The notes under the pieces are model-generated. The model was not told where the DNA came from, searched no databases, and saw nothing but the letters and a program-made list of their open reading frames with translations. DNA of 64,000 nucleotides, taken from the NCBI RefSeq assembly GCF_000014005.1, contig NC_008009.1, forward strand, positions 310,001 to 374,000, given 5' to 3'. Made by a program: the position numbers and the translations under genes. The DNA is from Candidatus Koribacter versatilis Ellin345 (lineage in GTDB: Bacteria > Acidobacteriota > Terriglobia > Terriglobales > Acidobacteriaceae). This document shows, piece after piece, positions 55,323 to 63,810 of this stretch (within the stretch, counting starts at the first letter, position 1; each line of letters opens with the position of its first letter).

Positions 55323-56744
55323 TTATTTCGACGCGAACGTCGTCCACGGATATGCATCCATGTCGCGCTGCAATGGCTTCTGCCAGTCGTATTCCGGATG
55401 CTTCGCGAGATGGTCGGCGGCCTTGAAGTCCTTCCCGCACGCGTGCCCCGCTGCTGCCGAGAAGCTCATCTTGGCAATCATCCCGGAGTCGGCGGCTTTG
55501 TTCTGCACCGCACCGGCGGTACCGAACGGCGGCACCCAATCGCCAGATCCGCGCGGCGAAAGCTCGATGTGCCCGTCCAGCGTGCGCTCATCGGGGTCTT
55601 CTTTCTTCTCGAAGGTGTCGTAGTGATCGGCTTCGAATTTTTGCGCGGCGGCGAGATCTATTTTGCCCTTGTTCTCTGCCATGAGCTGTTCCCATCGCAC
55701 GTGGCGAGCATTCGAGCTCTCACTCATGTTGTTCACGTCGTAGCTCGACGCTTCTTCCTTGATCAGCTTCTCGTTGATCGGGAAGTTTGATCCCACAAAA
55801 TATCCATCCTTCGTGCGTTCCAACGTTACGTTTTTCAAGCCAAGCTCAAGGCGGGCGACTTCGTTGTTTCTCTCATCGGCAACGAGCCAGGCATTCGCAT
55901 AGCCTCCATTGTTGCCGTCTTTCATAATGCGGGCGAAATCATCAACGTTCGTTGCATACTGTGCGGCTTTACGTGCGCGCACGAACTCGGGGATGGCGTT
56001 CGGATCGTAGCCTTCAAAGTGTCCGATCGTAGTCTCGGTGATCGCGATACCCGCAGAGTTCACAACGAAATCGTCGGCGCTGTGAATGAAGCCCGGCAGA
56101 CCATCCATGAGCATGCGCTTGCCATTCGTAGGCTGGATGTCATAGATGATCGTCCAGCGCTCGCCTTCAAGATAGGTCGTCCAGTTGTTGTGGGCGATAA
56201 CGACCTTGCCGTCCTTCGTATATTTGCCGGTCGCGACGAAGGCGCTGCAGTGCTCCGGCGTCCCGAGCTTTGCTGTCGTGGTAATGCCGTGCTGCTTGTC
56301 GTAGACCTTGACGTAGTAGCTCCACTCCAGCGCCGCGTTCATTGCGACCACGTCCCATACATCTATCTTCACGCCATGCGCGGTGGCCCCATCGGCGATG
56401 CCCTGAAGTTCGTTGCGATATTCCTTCTCGATGTGCGGCCACATCATGTTCTGCGCGGCATCGCGGAAGAATTGCCAGTCTTTCTTATAGTCGTGCGCGG
56501 CCTCAAGTTGGACGACGTGCAGAGTGTCCTGAACTTCATTCGCAAGCAGGTAGCCACTCTGGAAGCCGAGCTCATGCGGCGTGCCTTCGATGTGAACGTA
56601 GGTCCAGCCGTTCTTCGCCGGTTGACGGTAGGCCTTCTTCAGTTCGGCAGGTTGGCCCTCTGCGCGCACGGTACGAACGATGGGCAGCCACAAGACCGCG
56701 CCCGCGAGAGCGATGCCCGCCAATGCTGCAATAGATTTACGCAT
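55323..56744 (-). CDS. Secreted Ntn-hydrolase (C45/phospholipase B-like)
   Basis: The 473-residue protein has a signal peptide (AALAGIALAGAVLWLPIV) and GGAGGT before the ATG. The segment GTPEHCSAFVATGKYTKDGK with KVVIAHNNWTTY matches the junction of N-terminal-nucleophile hydrolases of the C45/phospholipase B-like group; C166 would become the N-terminal nucleophile after self-cleavage. GLPGFIHSADDFVVNSAGIA and ITETTIGHFEGYDP follow, as in that group. It would act on an amide or ester in the periplasm or outside. The substrate is unknown. It is divergent from the glycosyltransferase gene and 88 bp upstream of the DECR1-like gene. Confidence 0.8.
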   Translation of the reverse strand: MRKSIAALAGIALAGAVLWLPIVRTVRAEGQPAELKKAYRQPAKNGWTYVHIEGTPHELGFQSGYLLANEVQDTLHVVQLEAAHDYKKDWQFFRDAAQNMMWPHIEKEYRNELQGIADGATAHGVKIDVWDVVAMNAALEWSYYVKVYDKQHGITTTAKLGTPEHCSAFVATGKYTKDGKVVIAHNNWTTYLEGERWTIIYDIQPTNGKRMLMDGLPGFIHSADDFVVNSAGIAITETTIGHFEGYDPNAIPEFVRARKAAQYATNVDDFARIMKDGNNGGYANAWLVADERNNEVARLELGLKNVTLERTKDGYFVGSNFPINEKLIKEEASSYDVNNMSESSNARHVRWEQLMAENKGKIDLAAAQKFEADHYDTFEKKEDPDERTLDGHIELSPRGSGDWVPPFGTAGAVQNKAADSGMIAKMSFSAAAGHACGKDFKAADHLAKHPEYDWQKPLQRDMDAYPWTTFASK

Positions 56745-56833
56745 GAAGACCTCCAGGGTGAGTTCAGGGATTCTAGCAAACCCGACGTTCAGGCATCGGC
56801 AATTCGGGAGCGCTCTGTCATACTTTGCTGAAC

Positions 56834-57901
56834 ATGGCCAACATTCTTTATGGCGTAAACGGTGAGGGCGCCGGGCACTCGACGCGCTCGCGGGAAGTTT
56901 TGGCGCACCTGGTGAAAGCTGGACACAACGTCCACGTCGCCTCGTTCGATCGTGGACTGCAAAATCTGCGCGACGAATTCGACGTCACCGAGATCTATGG
57001 TTTCCGCTTCGCATATGTGAACAATCGTGTGCGCTACAACCGTACGATTGCCAAGAACCTGTTCACGGCGCCGAAGGCGGCGCGCAGCTCGCACCACCTC
57101 GTGAAGCTGGCGGAAGAGTGGAAAATCGATCTCGTCATCACCGACTTCGAGCCACTTACGTGCCATGTCGCGCATCGCCGTCATCTGCCGGTCATTACGA
57201 TTGATAACCAGCACTGCCTGACAAATACGCTGGTTTCGTATCCGAAGGAGTTCCGTCGCGATGCCGCGGCTGCGAAGCTCGTCTGCCGGCTTATGACGCC
57301 ACGCGTGGACGCAAGCCTGGTTACCTCTTTTTTTGTGCCGAAGGTGAAGAAGGCGAAGACGTTCATCTTTCCGCCGATCCTGCGGCAGGAAATCCTCAGC
57401 GCAAAGCCGACCGAAGGCAATGCAATCCTCGTGTACGTCACTTCCCCCGCGCCCGCGCTAGCAAAGACGCTCGCCGGAGTTCGCGCCGAGTTTATCGCTT
57501 ACGGGTTTGGCCGTGAGGGACGCGAAGCGAACATCACCTATAAGAAGCCGAGCATAACGGGCTTCCTTGCCGATCTTGTCGCGGCGAAAGCCATCATCGC
57601 CAACGCCGGCTTTTCACTCGTGACCGAGGCTCTGCATCTTGGCAAGCCGTATCTCGCGGTTCCGGTCGCGCACCAATTCGAGCAGACATTCAACGCCTAT
57701 TGGCTTCAACGCATGGAATACGGCGCTTGGTGGGACGACCTGAATAAAGAGCGCGTCGAATCGTTTCTTTACAACCTTCCGCTCTATCGCGAGAAGTTGC
57801 AGGGCTATCCGCGGCAGGGTAACGATGCGATCCTGGCAAAGCTCGATTCGCTGATCGAGGACTTCACGGCGCCGCGCAAACGCGCTGCAGGCCCCCGATA
57901 A
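56834..57901 (+). CDS. GT-B glycosyltransferase (MJ1255/MurG-like)
   Basis: The 355-residue protein starts at ATG 56834 (ANILYGVNGEGAGHSTRSRE), with TTG 56825 as an alternative. The Gly-rich N-terminal loop and the C-terminal acceptor/donor half (ITGFLADLVAAKAIIANAGF followed by SLVTEALHLGKPYLAVPVAH) match the MJ1255-type family related to MurG and UGT enzymes. The HQFEQTFNAYWLQRMEYG segment is typical. It probably transfers a sugar from a nucleotide donor to a lipid or small molecule at the inner membrane. A hairpin lies after the stop (57921-57963). Confidence 0.85.
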   Translation: MANILYGVNGEGAGHSTRSREVLAHLVKAGHNVHVASFDRGLQNLRDEFDVTEIYGFRFAYVNNRVRYNRTIAKNLFTAPKAARSSHHLVKLAEEWKIDLVITDFEPLTCHVAHRRHLPVITIDNQHCLTNTLVSYPKEFRRDAAAAKLVCRLMTPRVDASLVTSFFVPKVKKAKTFIFPPILRQEILSAKPTEGNAILVYVTSPAPALAKTLAGVRAEFIAYGFGREGREANITYKKPSITGFLADLVAAKAIIANAGFSLVTEALHLGKPYLAVPVAHQFEQTFNAYWLQRMEYGAWWDDLNKERVESFLYNLPLYREKLQGYPRQGNDAILAKLDSLIEDFTAPRKRAAGPR

Positions 57902-57920
57902 TTCGCGACAACAAGAAACT

Positions 57921-57963
57921 GCCGATACGCGTAGTCAAGGAGGCTCCCTAAGCGCGCATCGGC
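57921..57963. other. Inverted repeat after the glycosyltransferase gene
   Basis: Arms GCCGATACGCG (57921-57931) and CGCGCATCGGC (57953-57963) pair at 10 of 11 positions around a 21-nt loop, 20 nt after the stop. No T-run follows. The rest of the 57902-58123 gap shows nothing supportable. Confidence 0.4.
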
Positions 57964-58123
57964 AGGTTCGTCGTGTTCCGTCGACGATTTCTTTTGCAGG
58001 ATCGATGGCCCCGAAGGGCTGACCGTCCTGACGTTGATTCCAAACTAGCGAAATTTGACGGCGAAGAGAAACGCATAAAAATTATGCGAATCATCGGAAG
58101 AATAGGACGCAAGCCGTAGAGTC

Positions 58124-58636
58124 TTATTTTTTCGCGCGATGCGATTTGCCGTCGAGCATCGTCGTCCACGCACCGTCTGCGATGCGGAACTCAGTCTTGA
58201 AAGTCTCGTCGTCGCCGCTGAAGGTGTTCGTCGTGCGGACTTCGGTCTTCTTGCCGTCCTGCTCGAAGCTGTTGTCGTAAGTCCAGACATTGCTTTCGAT
58301 TTTCACCTTGCCGGTAAACGGTGCTGCCGAGCCGGTCATGGTGTAGTAGGTAAAGTCGCCGCCGTCATCGCTCGGGGTGTAGATCGTCAACTGCTGGTGC
58401 GTGCCTTTGTCGTCGGTGAGCGTCTGCTCGCAGACGAGGTAGTGCCCCTGCGTAGACCAGCTGCAATCGGTCTTCGACGCAACTTTGCCCGCGGGAGACA
58501 TCGGCGTTTCCACGAACGTTCCGCCGCCCTCCCAGTGACCGACAAATGCGGCGAGCGGTTTTGCGGCATCCGTAGCTTGCGCGAATGCGGTCATCGAGGC
58601 GGTGAGCAGAAGAGCAACGTGCAGAAGAGTTCGCAT
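58124..58636 (-). CDS. Secreted protein of unknown function (DUF1579-like)
   Basis: The 170-residue protein starts at ATG 58636 with a signal peptide (MRTLLHVALLLTASMTAFAQ). The mature part begins LAAFVGHWEGGGTFVETPMS and continues as an antiparallel beta-barrel-like sequence (DCSWSTQGHYLVCEQTLTDD, KVKIESNVWTYDNSFEQDGK). The G-x-W-x-G start and the later aromatic strands look like DUF1579/lipocalin-type small binding proteins, often secreted. No catalytic residues stand out. It lies 28 bp after the CDP-alcohol transferase gene on the same strand and may be cotranscribed with it. Confidence 0.75.
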   Translation of the reverse strand: MRTLLHVALLLTASMTAFAQATDAAKPLAAFVGHWEGGGTFVETPMSPAGKVASKTDCSWSTQGHYLVCEQTLTDDKGTHQQLTIYTPSDDGGDFTYYTMTGSAAPFTGKVKIESNVWTYDNSFEQDGKKTEVRTTNTFSGDDETFKTEFRIADGAWTTMLDGKSHRAKK

Positions 58637-58664
58637 AAGAGGGAAGTAGTTTACCCCGCGTTGG

Positions 58665-59300
58665 TTACTTTGCGGTTGCAGCGAAAGTGTTAGTACTCCT
58701 GCGTCGCTGCCGTTGCTCACGACGCAATTGCAGGGCCCTCGCGATGTGCGGCACGTCCTCCACGCTCTCGTAGAGCAGCCAGGAGATCACCAGGCCCTCG
58801 ACATCGCACAAGATTCCGACGACCAGCGCTGCGGAAAGTAACCAGCCCGAGATGTTAAATCCGAGCAGCGCGATCACCGCCGCTCCGAGGAGCAGTCCCC
58901 ACGCCTTCGAGCTATACATGTGATACGCGGCTTCCCGTCGGAATTTCAGGTAGTCGAACGAGTAGCGCAACAGTTCCATCGCGATCAGTCCAGCCAGCAG
59001 CCAGCGACGCTCCCAGAGCACGTCATAGTGCACCTTCCATCCGATGTAGAGAATCGCAAGATAGAAGATGGTGTCCATCACGCTATCCATGCGGCGGAGC
59101 AGCGGCGTGGCCACTCCCAGCCGTCGCGCCACGATTCCGTCGAAAATATCGAGCACGACTTCAGCGACGATGCAGGCGGAAATCCACCAGCCACTGCGGC
59201 CGGTAAGCGCAAGCCAGATGACAATCGGCGCAAAGAGCACGCGACCGAGCGTCATGGACCAGGGAATGAGTTGTTTCATTTCTGACGTGAGTTTAGGCAT
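58665..59300 (-). CDS. CDP-alcohol phosphatidyltransferase family membrane protein
   Basis: The 211-residue protein has about six hydrophobic helices and the family's metal-binding motif, read as DIFDGIVARRLGVATPLLRR followed by MDSVMD. The four Asp and the AR pair are present. The glycine four residues before the third Asp is replaced by Leu. Such enzymes transfer a phosphoalcohol from CDP-diacylglycerol or a related donor during phospholipid synthesis. Which lipid is not evident. The start is at ATG 59300 (PKLTSEMKQLIPWSMTLGRV); an in-frame ATG at 59318 is also possible. Confidence 0.82.
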   Translation of the reverse strand: MPKLTSEMKQLIPWSMTLGRVLFAPIVIWLALTGRSGWWISACIVAEVVLDIFDGIVARRLGVATPLLRRMDSVMDTIFYLAILYIGWKVHYDVLWERRWLLAGLIAMELLRYSFDYLKFRREAAYHMYSSKAWGLLLGAAVIALLGFNISGWLLSAALVVGILCDVEGLVISWLLYESVEDVPHIARALQLRREQRQRRRSTNTFAATAK

Positions 59301-59318
59301 TACGAGGCTGCAAAACAA

Positions 59319-59349
59319 CTACGCACTCCGGAGCGAACGGAGTGCGTAG
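59319..59349 (-). terminator. Perfect 12-bp hairpin between merR and the CDP-alcohol gene
   Basis: CTACGCACTCCG and CGGAGTGCGTAG are perfect complements around a 7-nt loop (59331-59337). It follows the MerR gene on the minus strand, with a short T-rich stretch (TTGTTTTG) after it, and lies 19 nt before the next start. Confidence 0.6.
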
Positions 59350-59397
59350 CGAAGGGTCCGTTGGACGCGGACCGCGAGCTTCGTGATCCACATCGGC

Positions 59398-60159
59398 TCA
59401 CGACTTGTTGCTCGCGTTCGCCGCCTTCTTGGCCTCGAGAATAAACGCCGTCAGTTCATCGCTCCACGGACGCTCCGCGGTCTTTGGCCAATTCTTTCGG
59501 TCGGCGTAGAGCTTGGTCAGCCCTTCCGCGATTTGCGGCTTGCCACCGGTGAACGCATTGATCAGCCCCAGCCAGCGTTTTGCCAGTTGCTGGGCACGTT
59601 CACTCTTCGGATCCACCCCATCTTTCACTGCCTGCTGGCAATCGGCAGTTAGCAGTTCCCAGTCCTTCTGTCCTTGCTGCATGCCTTCGGGACCCAGCTC
59701 TTCTCGCCGTTTCTCCAGATCTTTCTGTGCTTCGGGCGAGTAATACTTGTTCATCCAATCCGTGTTCTGTTCCATCTCGATTGTCTCCACAATTGATTTC
59801 AAGGTCTGCCAGTCCGCCTTCCCCGATTCGTCCAGCAAGCGCCGCGCTTTCTCAACAGCCTTGAGCGCGCCATCGAGCGTTTTGCGTCGGCGTTCCAAAG
59901 CCTCTTGTTGAAGTTCGAGCGTGGTGCGCAGGTCGTCGGAATTGCGGTCCACCAGGTCCTTGATTTCCTGAAGCGAGCAGCCGATGAACTTCAGCACCGT
60001 GATGCGTTGCAGCCGAATGAGATCGCGCTCACCGTACACGCGGTAGCCCGACTCCGTCCGCTCCGGCTTTAGCAGCCCGAGCCGATCGTAGTGGTGCAGC
60101 GTGCGCACGGTGACGCCAGTCTCTTTCGCGAACTGCTGGATGCGCATCGCGCGTGTCAA
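59398..60159 (-). CDS. MerR-family regulator with TipAS-like antibiotic-binding domain
   Basis: The 253-residue protein has a MerR winged helix at about 5-75 (IQQFAKETGVTVRTLHHYDR ... ESGYRVYGERDLIRLQRITV), a coiled coil (~80-115), and a C-terminal TipAS-type helical domain (WMNKYYSPEAQKDLEKRREE ... NAFTGGKPQIAEGLTKLYAD). TipA-like proteins bind thiopeptides or other hydrophobic compounds and activate promoters with a long spacer. The start is taken as TTG 60159, supported by GGAGG; ATG 60147 is the alternative. A MerR-type operator/promoter lies just upstream, so it probably controls itself. No obvious efflux target lies next to it. Confidence 0.92.
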   Translation of the reverse strand: MTRAMRIQQFAKETGVTVRTLHHYDRLGLLKPERTESGYRVYGERDLIRLQRITVLKFIGCSLQEIKDLVDRNSDDLRTTLELQQEALERRRKTLDGALKAVEKARRLLDESGKADWQTLKSIVETIEMEQNTDWMNKYYSPEAQKDLEKRREELGPEGMQQGQKDWELLTADCQQAVKDGVDPKSERAQQLAKRWLGLINAFTGGKPQIAEGLTKLYADRKNWPKTAERPWSDELTAFILEAKKAANASNKS

Positions 60160-60186
60160 GGTCCCTCCGTTGCTCGATCTGAATGG

Positions 60187-60217
60187 AGTGTCGGGCCTGA
60201 CGTTACGTCAGGGTCAA
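60187..60217 (-). promoter_or_regulatory. MerR-type promoter with palindrome in a 19-bp spacer
   Basis: On the minus strand -35 TTGACC (60217-60212) and -10 GACACT (60192-60187) are 19 bp apart. A 17-bp palindrome, CCTGACGT-A-ACGTCAGG (60196-60212), lies between them, touching the -35 by one base. The 19-bp spacing with the operator in the spacer is the hallmark of MerR-activated promoters. The -35 overlaps the ctaA stop codon. Confidence 0.75.
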
Positions 60218-61155
60218 GCGAGAAGAGAAAAATTTTCTGCGGAGACCAAAGATTCCGCCGCCACTAGCACGGTCCCAATCCAAACCAGGTCGGCAACGCC
60301 AAGGTGCAGCATTTGCAGCCACACTGGGGCTTGCAGCGCGATGTTCATGATCCCGAGAAAGAGCTGGGTGACGATTGCGATCCCGACCAGTCCCGCAAAT
60401 CGCTTGGCGCGCTCGTGGGTTCGGGTGGTGAGTGACACGAAAACCGCGACGATGATCGTCGACAGCAGCGCCAGTGCAGGATGAAGGATTCGCAGCCGGA
60501 TGAGGAAGTGGCTCGTCGGCGAAAAATCGGCGGAAATCGTTGCGTTAGGAAATAGTGTGTCGCCGAGCGCAGCGATGACGCCGGCCGCGGCTGTGATCAA
60601 CAGCATCGCCAGCGCTGCAATCGTGAGCCACAGCCGCTTTGTGTTCCAGCGGACGCTCGATCCATCCAGCGGCAGCCACACCGCGGTCGCGGCAATTGCC
60701 GCCAGCAGCAGCATGGTATTGGTCGAATGGATGGGCAGCGAGATGGCGCGCATCGCCGACTTGTCTTGTGCCACCAGCGCCAGCTTCACCAGCATCGCGC
60801 CCAGGAGAGCTTCGCTCAACATCAGAAATGCCGCGGCAACGGCCATAACGCGCGCTGGGTGTCGCTTTGGCAAGGCTCGCCAGCACAACACCAGCAACGC
60901 CAGCACAAGAATCGCGGCAATCCCGCTACTGGCGCGATGCGAAAACTCAATCAGGGTCTCGATCCTCGCCCCGCGCGGGATGACCTCGCCATTACAGAGT
61001 GGCCAGTGGTTCCCGCATCCCGCACCCGCGCCGGTGGCGCGCACATAGGCGCCCCACACGATCACCGCAATGTTGTAAGCCAGCGTTCCCCAGGCAAACT
61101 GGGTGATGCGGCGAACGGCGGTCGAGGGCGGTGCGACAACTGCGGTGGTGGCCAT
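60214..61155 (-). CDS. ctaA: Heme A synthase (COX15/CtaA family)
   Basis: The protein has about 313 residues and eight helices. The four conserved heme-binding histidines are in EFSHRASSG, LPIHSTNTML, RILHPALAL and QMLHLGVADL. A Cys pair (GAGCGNHWPLCNG) in the first loop is typical of the CtaA/COX15 group. It converts heme O to heme A for cytochrome oxidase in the inner membrane. The start is at ATG 61155, with a second ATG at 61173 in frame. It is transcribed from the minus strand, 30 bp from the end of the orphan permease gene; no other cytochrome oxidase gene is in the window. Confidence 0.93.
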   Translation of the reverse strand: MATTAVVAPPSTAVRRITQFAWGTLAYNIAVIVWGAYVRATGAGAGCGNHWPLCNGEVIPRGARIETLIEFSHRASSGIAAILVLALLVLCWRALPKRHPARVMAVAAAFLMLSEALLGAMLVKLALVAQDKSAMRAISLPIHSTNTMLLLAAIAATAVWLPLDGSSVRWNTKRLWLTIAALAMLLITAAAGVIAALGDTLFPNATISADFSPTSHFLIRLRILHPALALLSTIIVAVFVSLTTRTHERAKRFAGLVGIAIVTQLFLGIMNIALQAPVWLQMLHLGVADLVWIGTVLVAAESLVSAENFSLLA

Positions 61156-61185
61156 GAAATAAGGATAGACCATCCACCGCGTCTT

Positions 61186-63810
61186 TTATTCGTAACGCAG
61201 CGCTTCCATCGGTTCCACGCGCGAGGCCCGTCGCGCAGGAATCGAGCCGGCGAGCACCGCTACTAGGAAGATCGTCAGCAGTGCGAGCCCGAGCGAGAGT
61301 GCATCATGCGGCGACAGCCCGAATAGTTGGCTTTGCAGCGTCTTGCTCGCGAACCACGCTACCGGCAGCCCGACGGCCAGGCCCGCGACAACAACAATGC
61401 CGATTTCGCGCAATACCATGCGCACAATCCGGGTGCGGTCCGCGCCAAGCGCCATGCGGATGCCGATCTCGTTTGTCCGTTGCGCGACGGTGTAGGCGAT
61501 GGTGCCATAGAGCCCGATCGCGGCGAGCAACAGCGCCAACACTCCAAACCCGCTGCTCAGCATCGCAAACGTGCGTTCGAGGAAGAGCACTTGGCCTACC
61601 ACCTCTTCCTCGGTGTGGATTTTTTCGACGGGAACGGTCTTGTCGAGTTGCATCGCCGTTTTCTCGATCAGGGCGACGAGCGTTCCCTGCGGCAGGGTGC
61701 TGCGCACTTCAAAGGTCATGAACTGCGGTACTTCTTTGCGCTGGATATAGGAGAAATACGCGGTCGGAGGCACCTCTTCGCGGATCTGCGCATACTTCAC
61801 GTCGCGCGCAACTCCGACGATCTGGTATGGCCGCGGCTTCTTCACCGAACCAAGATTGATCTGGTGTCCGATCGGGTTGTCGCCACGGAAGTATTTCTTC
61901 GCGAGCGCTTCGTTGATCACGGCGACTTGCGGCGCGGTGGGGCCATCCACCTCTCCAATACCGCGTCCGAGCAGAATCGGAATCTGCAGTGTCTCGAAGT
62001 ATGCTGGACCGACATCGTGGCGGTAAATGTCCACATCTTTGCCCTCAGGCGTGTAGCCCTGGATGCGTCCGGTGGTCACCGACGATCCGGAGCCGATCGG
62101 TCCGTGCAGCGAAAAAGTGACGGCCTGAACCCCTGGTGCCGCGCCCAATTGCGACTGCATGTTGTGGTAGTACGCAATGAGCTGATCGTTGGTGTAGCCA
62201 TTCAGCCCAGGGCTAACGGTAAAACGCGTCATGTTGGCACGCTGATACCCGAGGTCTACGTTCTGCAGTCGACCCAGCGTACGAAGGAACAATCCGCACG
62301 CAACCAGCAGCACAAACGACAACGCGATCTGCACGGCGACCAGCACTTTGCCCGAGAAAAAGTTTCTATTCGTAACGCTCCCCGCGGTTTGCTTCAGCGT
62401 CGTGAGCGGCTGCACCTTGGCTGCATGCCAAGCGGGCGCCACTCCAAACACCAGCGCGCTGAGAAACGTAATTCCGAATGCGAATGCGAGCACGGTCGCG
62501 TCCGGCGCAAGCTCCACGTGCACGGCCGAGCGTCCGCTCGACATCAGTTGCACCAGCAGGGCCGTCGCCCATCGCGCTACGACCAATCCGCCGATGCCGC
62601 CGAGAATGCCGAGCAACAGGCTCTCGGTAAACACCTGGCGGATAATGCGCGACTTCGGCGCGCCGAGACTGACCCTTACTGCGACTTCTTTCTGCCGCGA
62701 GGTCGCGCGGGTAAGCAGCAGCGCGGCCACGTTGCTGCACGTAATCAGCAACACTAGCCCCACCATCCCCATTAGCAGCCAAAGGGACGTGGAGAAATTC
62801 CGGCGAAGGCTATCGAGACCACGAGCAAGCGGAACCGTTCCAATTTGCGGTGGAGCCTTCTTCGCAGCCTGCGCATGTTCTTCCGGCGCGCCGCCGTCGC
62901 CCCCAAACAGTCCCTCGGTGCCGCCTTCCGACTGCTTCTTCGTGTCGAGCGCTTGCGAGAACAGAACACTCAACTCGGCATTGGCGGTTGCGTCCGAAAC
63001 CCCAGGCTTAATGCGTCCGATGACGCCAACCCACCACGCGCGCCGACTGCGAAGATAGCTATTCGGTTCCGCCTGCTTGTCAGCCATCGAAAGCAGAGGG
63101 TTGTTGAGCTTGTCGAGTTGCTCGGCATACCAATGCATCGCCACGTAGACATCCGGCTCAATGCTCGGGTCCACGCCGAAAAACTCCGGCGGCGCCACGC
63201 CGACCACAGTCATCGGGCTCCCATTCACGTCGATCGTGCCGCCGATTGCGCTCGCCTGGCCGCCGAACTGCTTCTGCCAGAACTTGTGCGAGATCACCAC
63301 CACCGGCTGCGCACCAGTCGCATCATCACTCGGCTGCAGGCCACGTCCGGCGACGGGCGACAGCCCCATGCCGCTGAAGAAATTTCCCGAGATGCCAACC
63401 AGCGTCGCATTGCTGGCATGGCCGTTCAATCCCACGTTCACGTTCTCTTCGTTGGCGGCAAAAGCAAACGTCGTATCGAAGGAATGGTTCTTGGCCGCAA
63501 AGTCCTCGTACGCCGGATACGAAAACGAATAGCTGCCGAAGCGCCCACCTGCCACGCGCGTAAAGCTGCCTTCCAGATCTTCGAGGTAAGCATCCGGGAA
63601 GTCGGAGGTCGGCACCGTCCACTGCATGAGCTTGAGCTGCGCCGGATTGTAGACAGGCAATGTCTTCAACATCACCGCATTCACAGCGCTGAAGATCGCG
63701 GTATTTGCGCCAATCCCCAGCGCAAGCGACAGCACAATCAGCAGCGTGAATGCCGGCCGCTTGCCGAGCATTCGCAACCCGTAACGCAAGTCCTGAAGAA
63801 TCCTGCCCAT
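61186..63810 (-). CDS. MacB/FtsX-type orphan permease (ADOP family)
   Basis: The 874-residue protein starts at ATG 63810 (GGAGGTG 9 nt upstream; MGRILQDLRYGLRMLGKRPA), the standard ADOP N-terminus. A first helix (FTLLIVLSLALGIGANTAIF) and a MacB-like periplasmic domain are followed by the first FtsX bundle with RATSRQKEVAVRVSLGAPKS. A second periplasmic domain and a second bundle with QRTNEIGIRMALGADRTRIV follow, then EPMEALRYE at the end. The periplasmic region is longer than in the permease at 6.4 kb (GGDGGAPEEHAQAAKKAP insert). No ABC ATPase gene is beside it. Role inferred only from relatives. Confidence 0.9.
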   Translation of the reverse strand: MGRILQDLRYGLRMLGKRPAFTLLIVLSLALGIGANTAIFSAVNAVMLKTLPVYNPAQLKLMQWTVPTSDFPDAYLEDLEGSFTRVAGGRFGSYSFSYPAYEDFAAKNHSFDTTFAFAANEENVNVGLNGHASNATLVGISGNFFSGMGLSPVAGRGLQPSDDATGAQPVVVISHKFWQKQFGGQASAIGGTIDVNGSPMTVVGVAPPEFFGVDPSIEPDVYVAMHWYAEQLDKLNNPLLSMADKQAEPNSYLRSRRAWWVGVIGRIKPGVSDATANAELSVLFSQALDTKKQSEGGTEGLFGGDGGAPEEHAQAAKKAPPQIGTVPLARGLDSLRRNFSTSLWLLMGMVGLVLLITCSNVAALLLTRATSRQKEVAVRVSLGAPKSRIIRQVFTESLLLGILGGIGGLVVARWATALLVQLMSSGRSAVHVELAPDATVLAFAFGITFLSALVFGVAPAWHAAKVQPLTTLKQTAGSVTNRNFFSGKVLVAVQIALSFVLLVACGLFLRTLGRLQNVDLGYQRANMTRFTVSPGLNGYTNDQLIAYYHNMQSQLGAAPGVQAVTFSLHGPIGSGSSVTTGRIQGYTPEGKDVDIYRHDVGPAYFETLQIPILLGRGIGEVDGPTAPQVAVINEALAKKYFRGDNPIGHQINLGSVKKPRPYQIVGVARDVKYAQIREEVPPTAYFSYIQRKEVPQFMTFEVRSTLPQGTLVALIEKTAMQLDKTVPVEKIHTEEEVVGQVLFLERTFAMLSSGFGVLALLLAAIGLYGTIAYTVAQRTNEIGIRMALGADRTRIVRMVLREIGIVVVAGLAVGLPVAWFASKTLQSQLFGLSPHDALSLGLALLTIFLVAVLAGSIPARRASRVEPMEALRYE

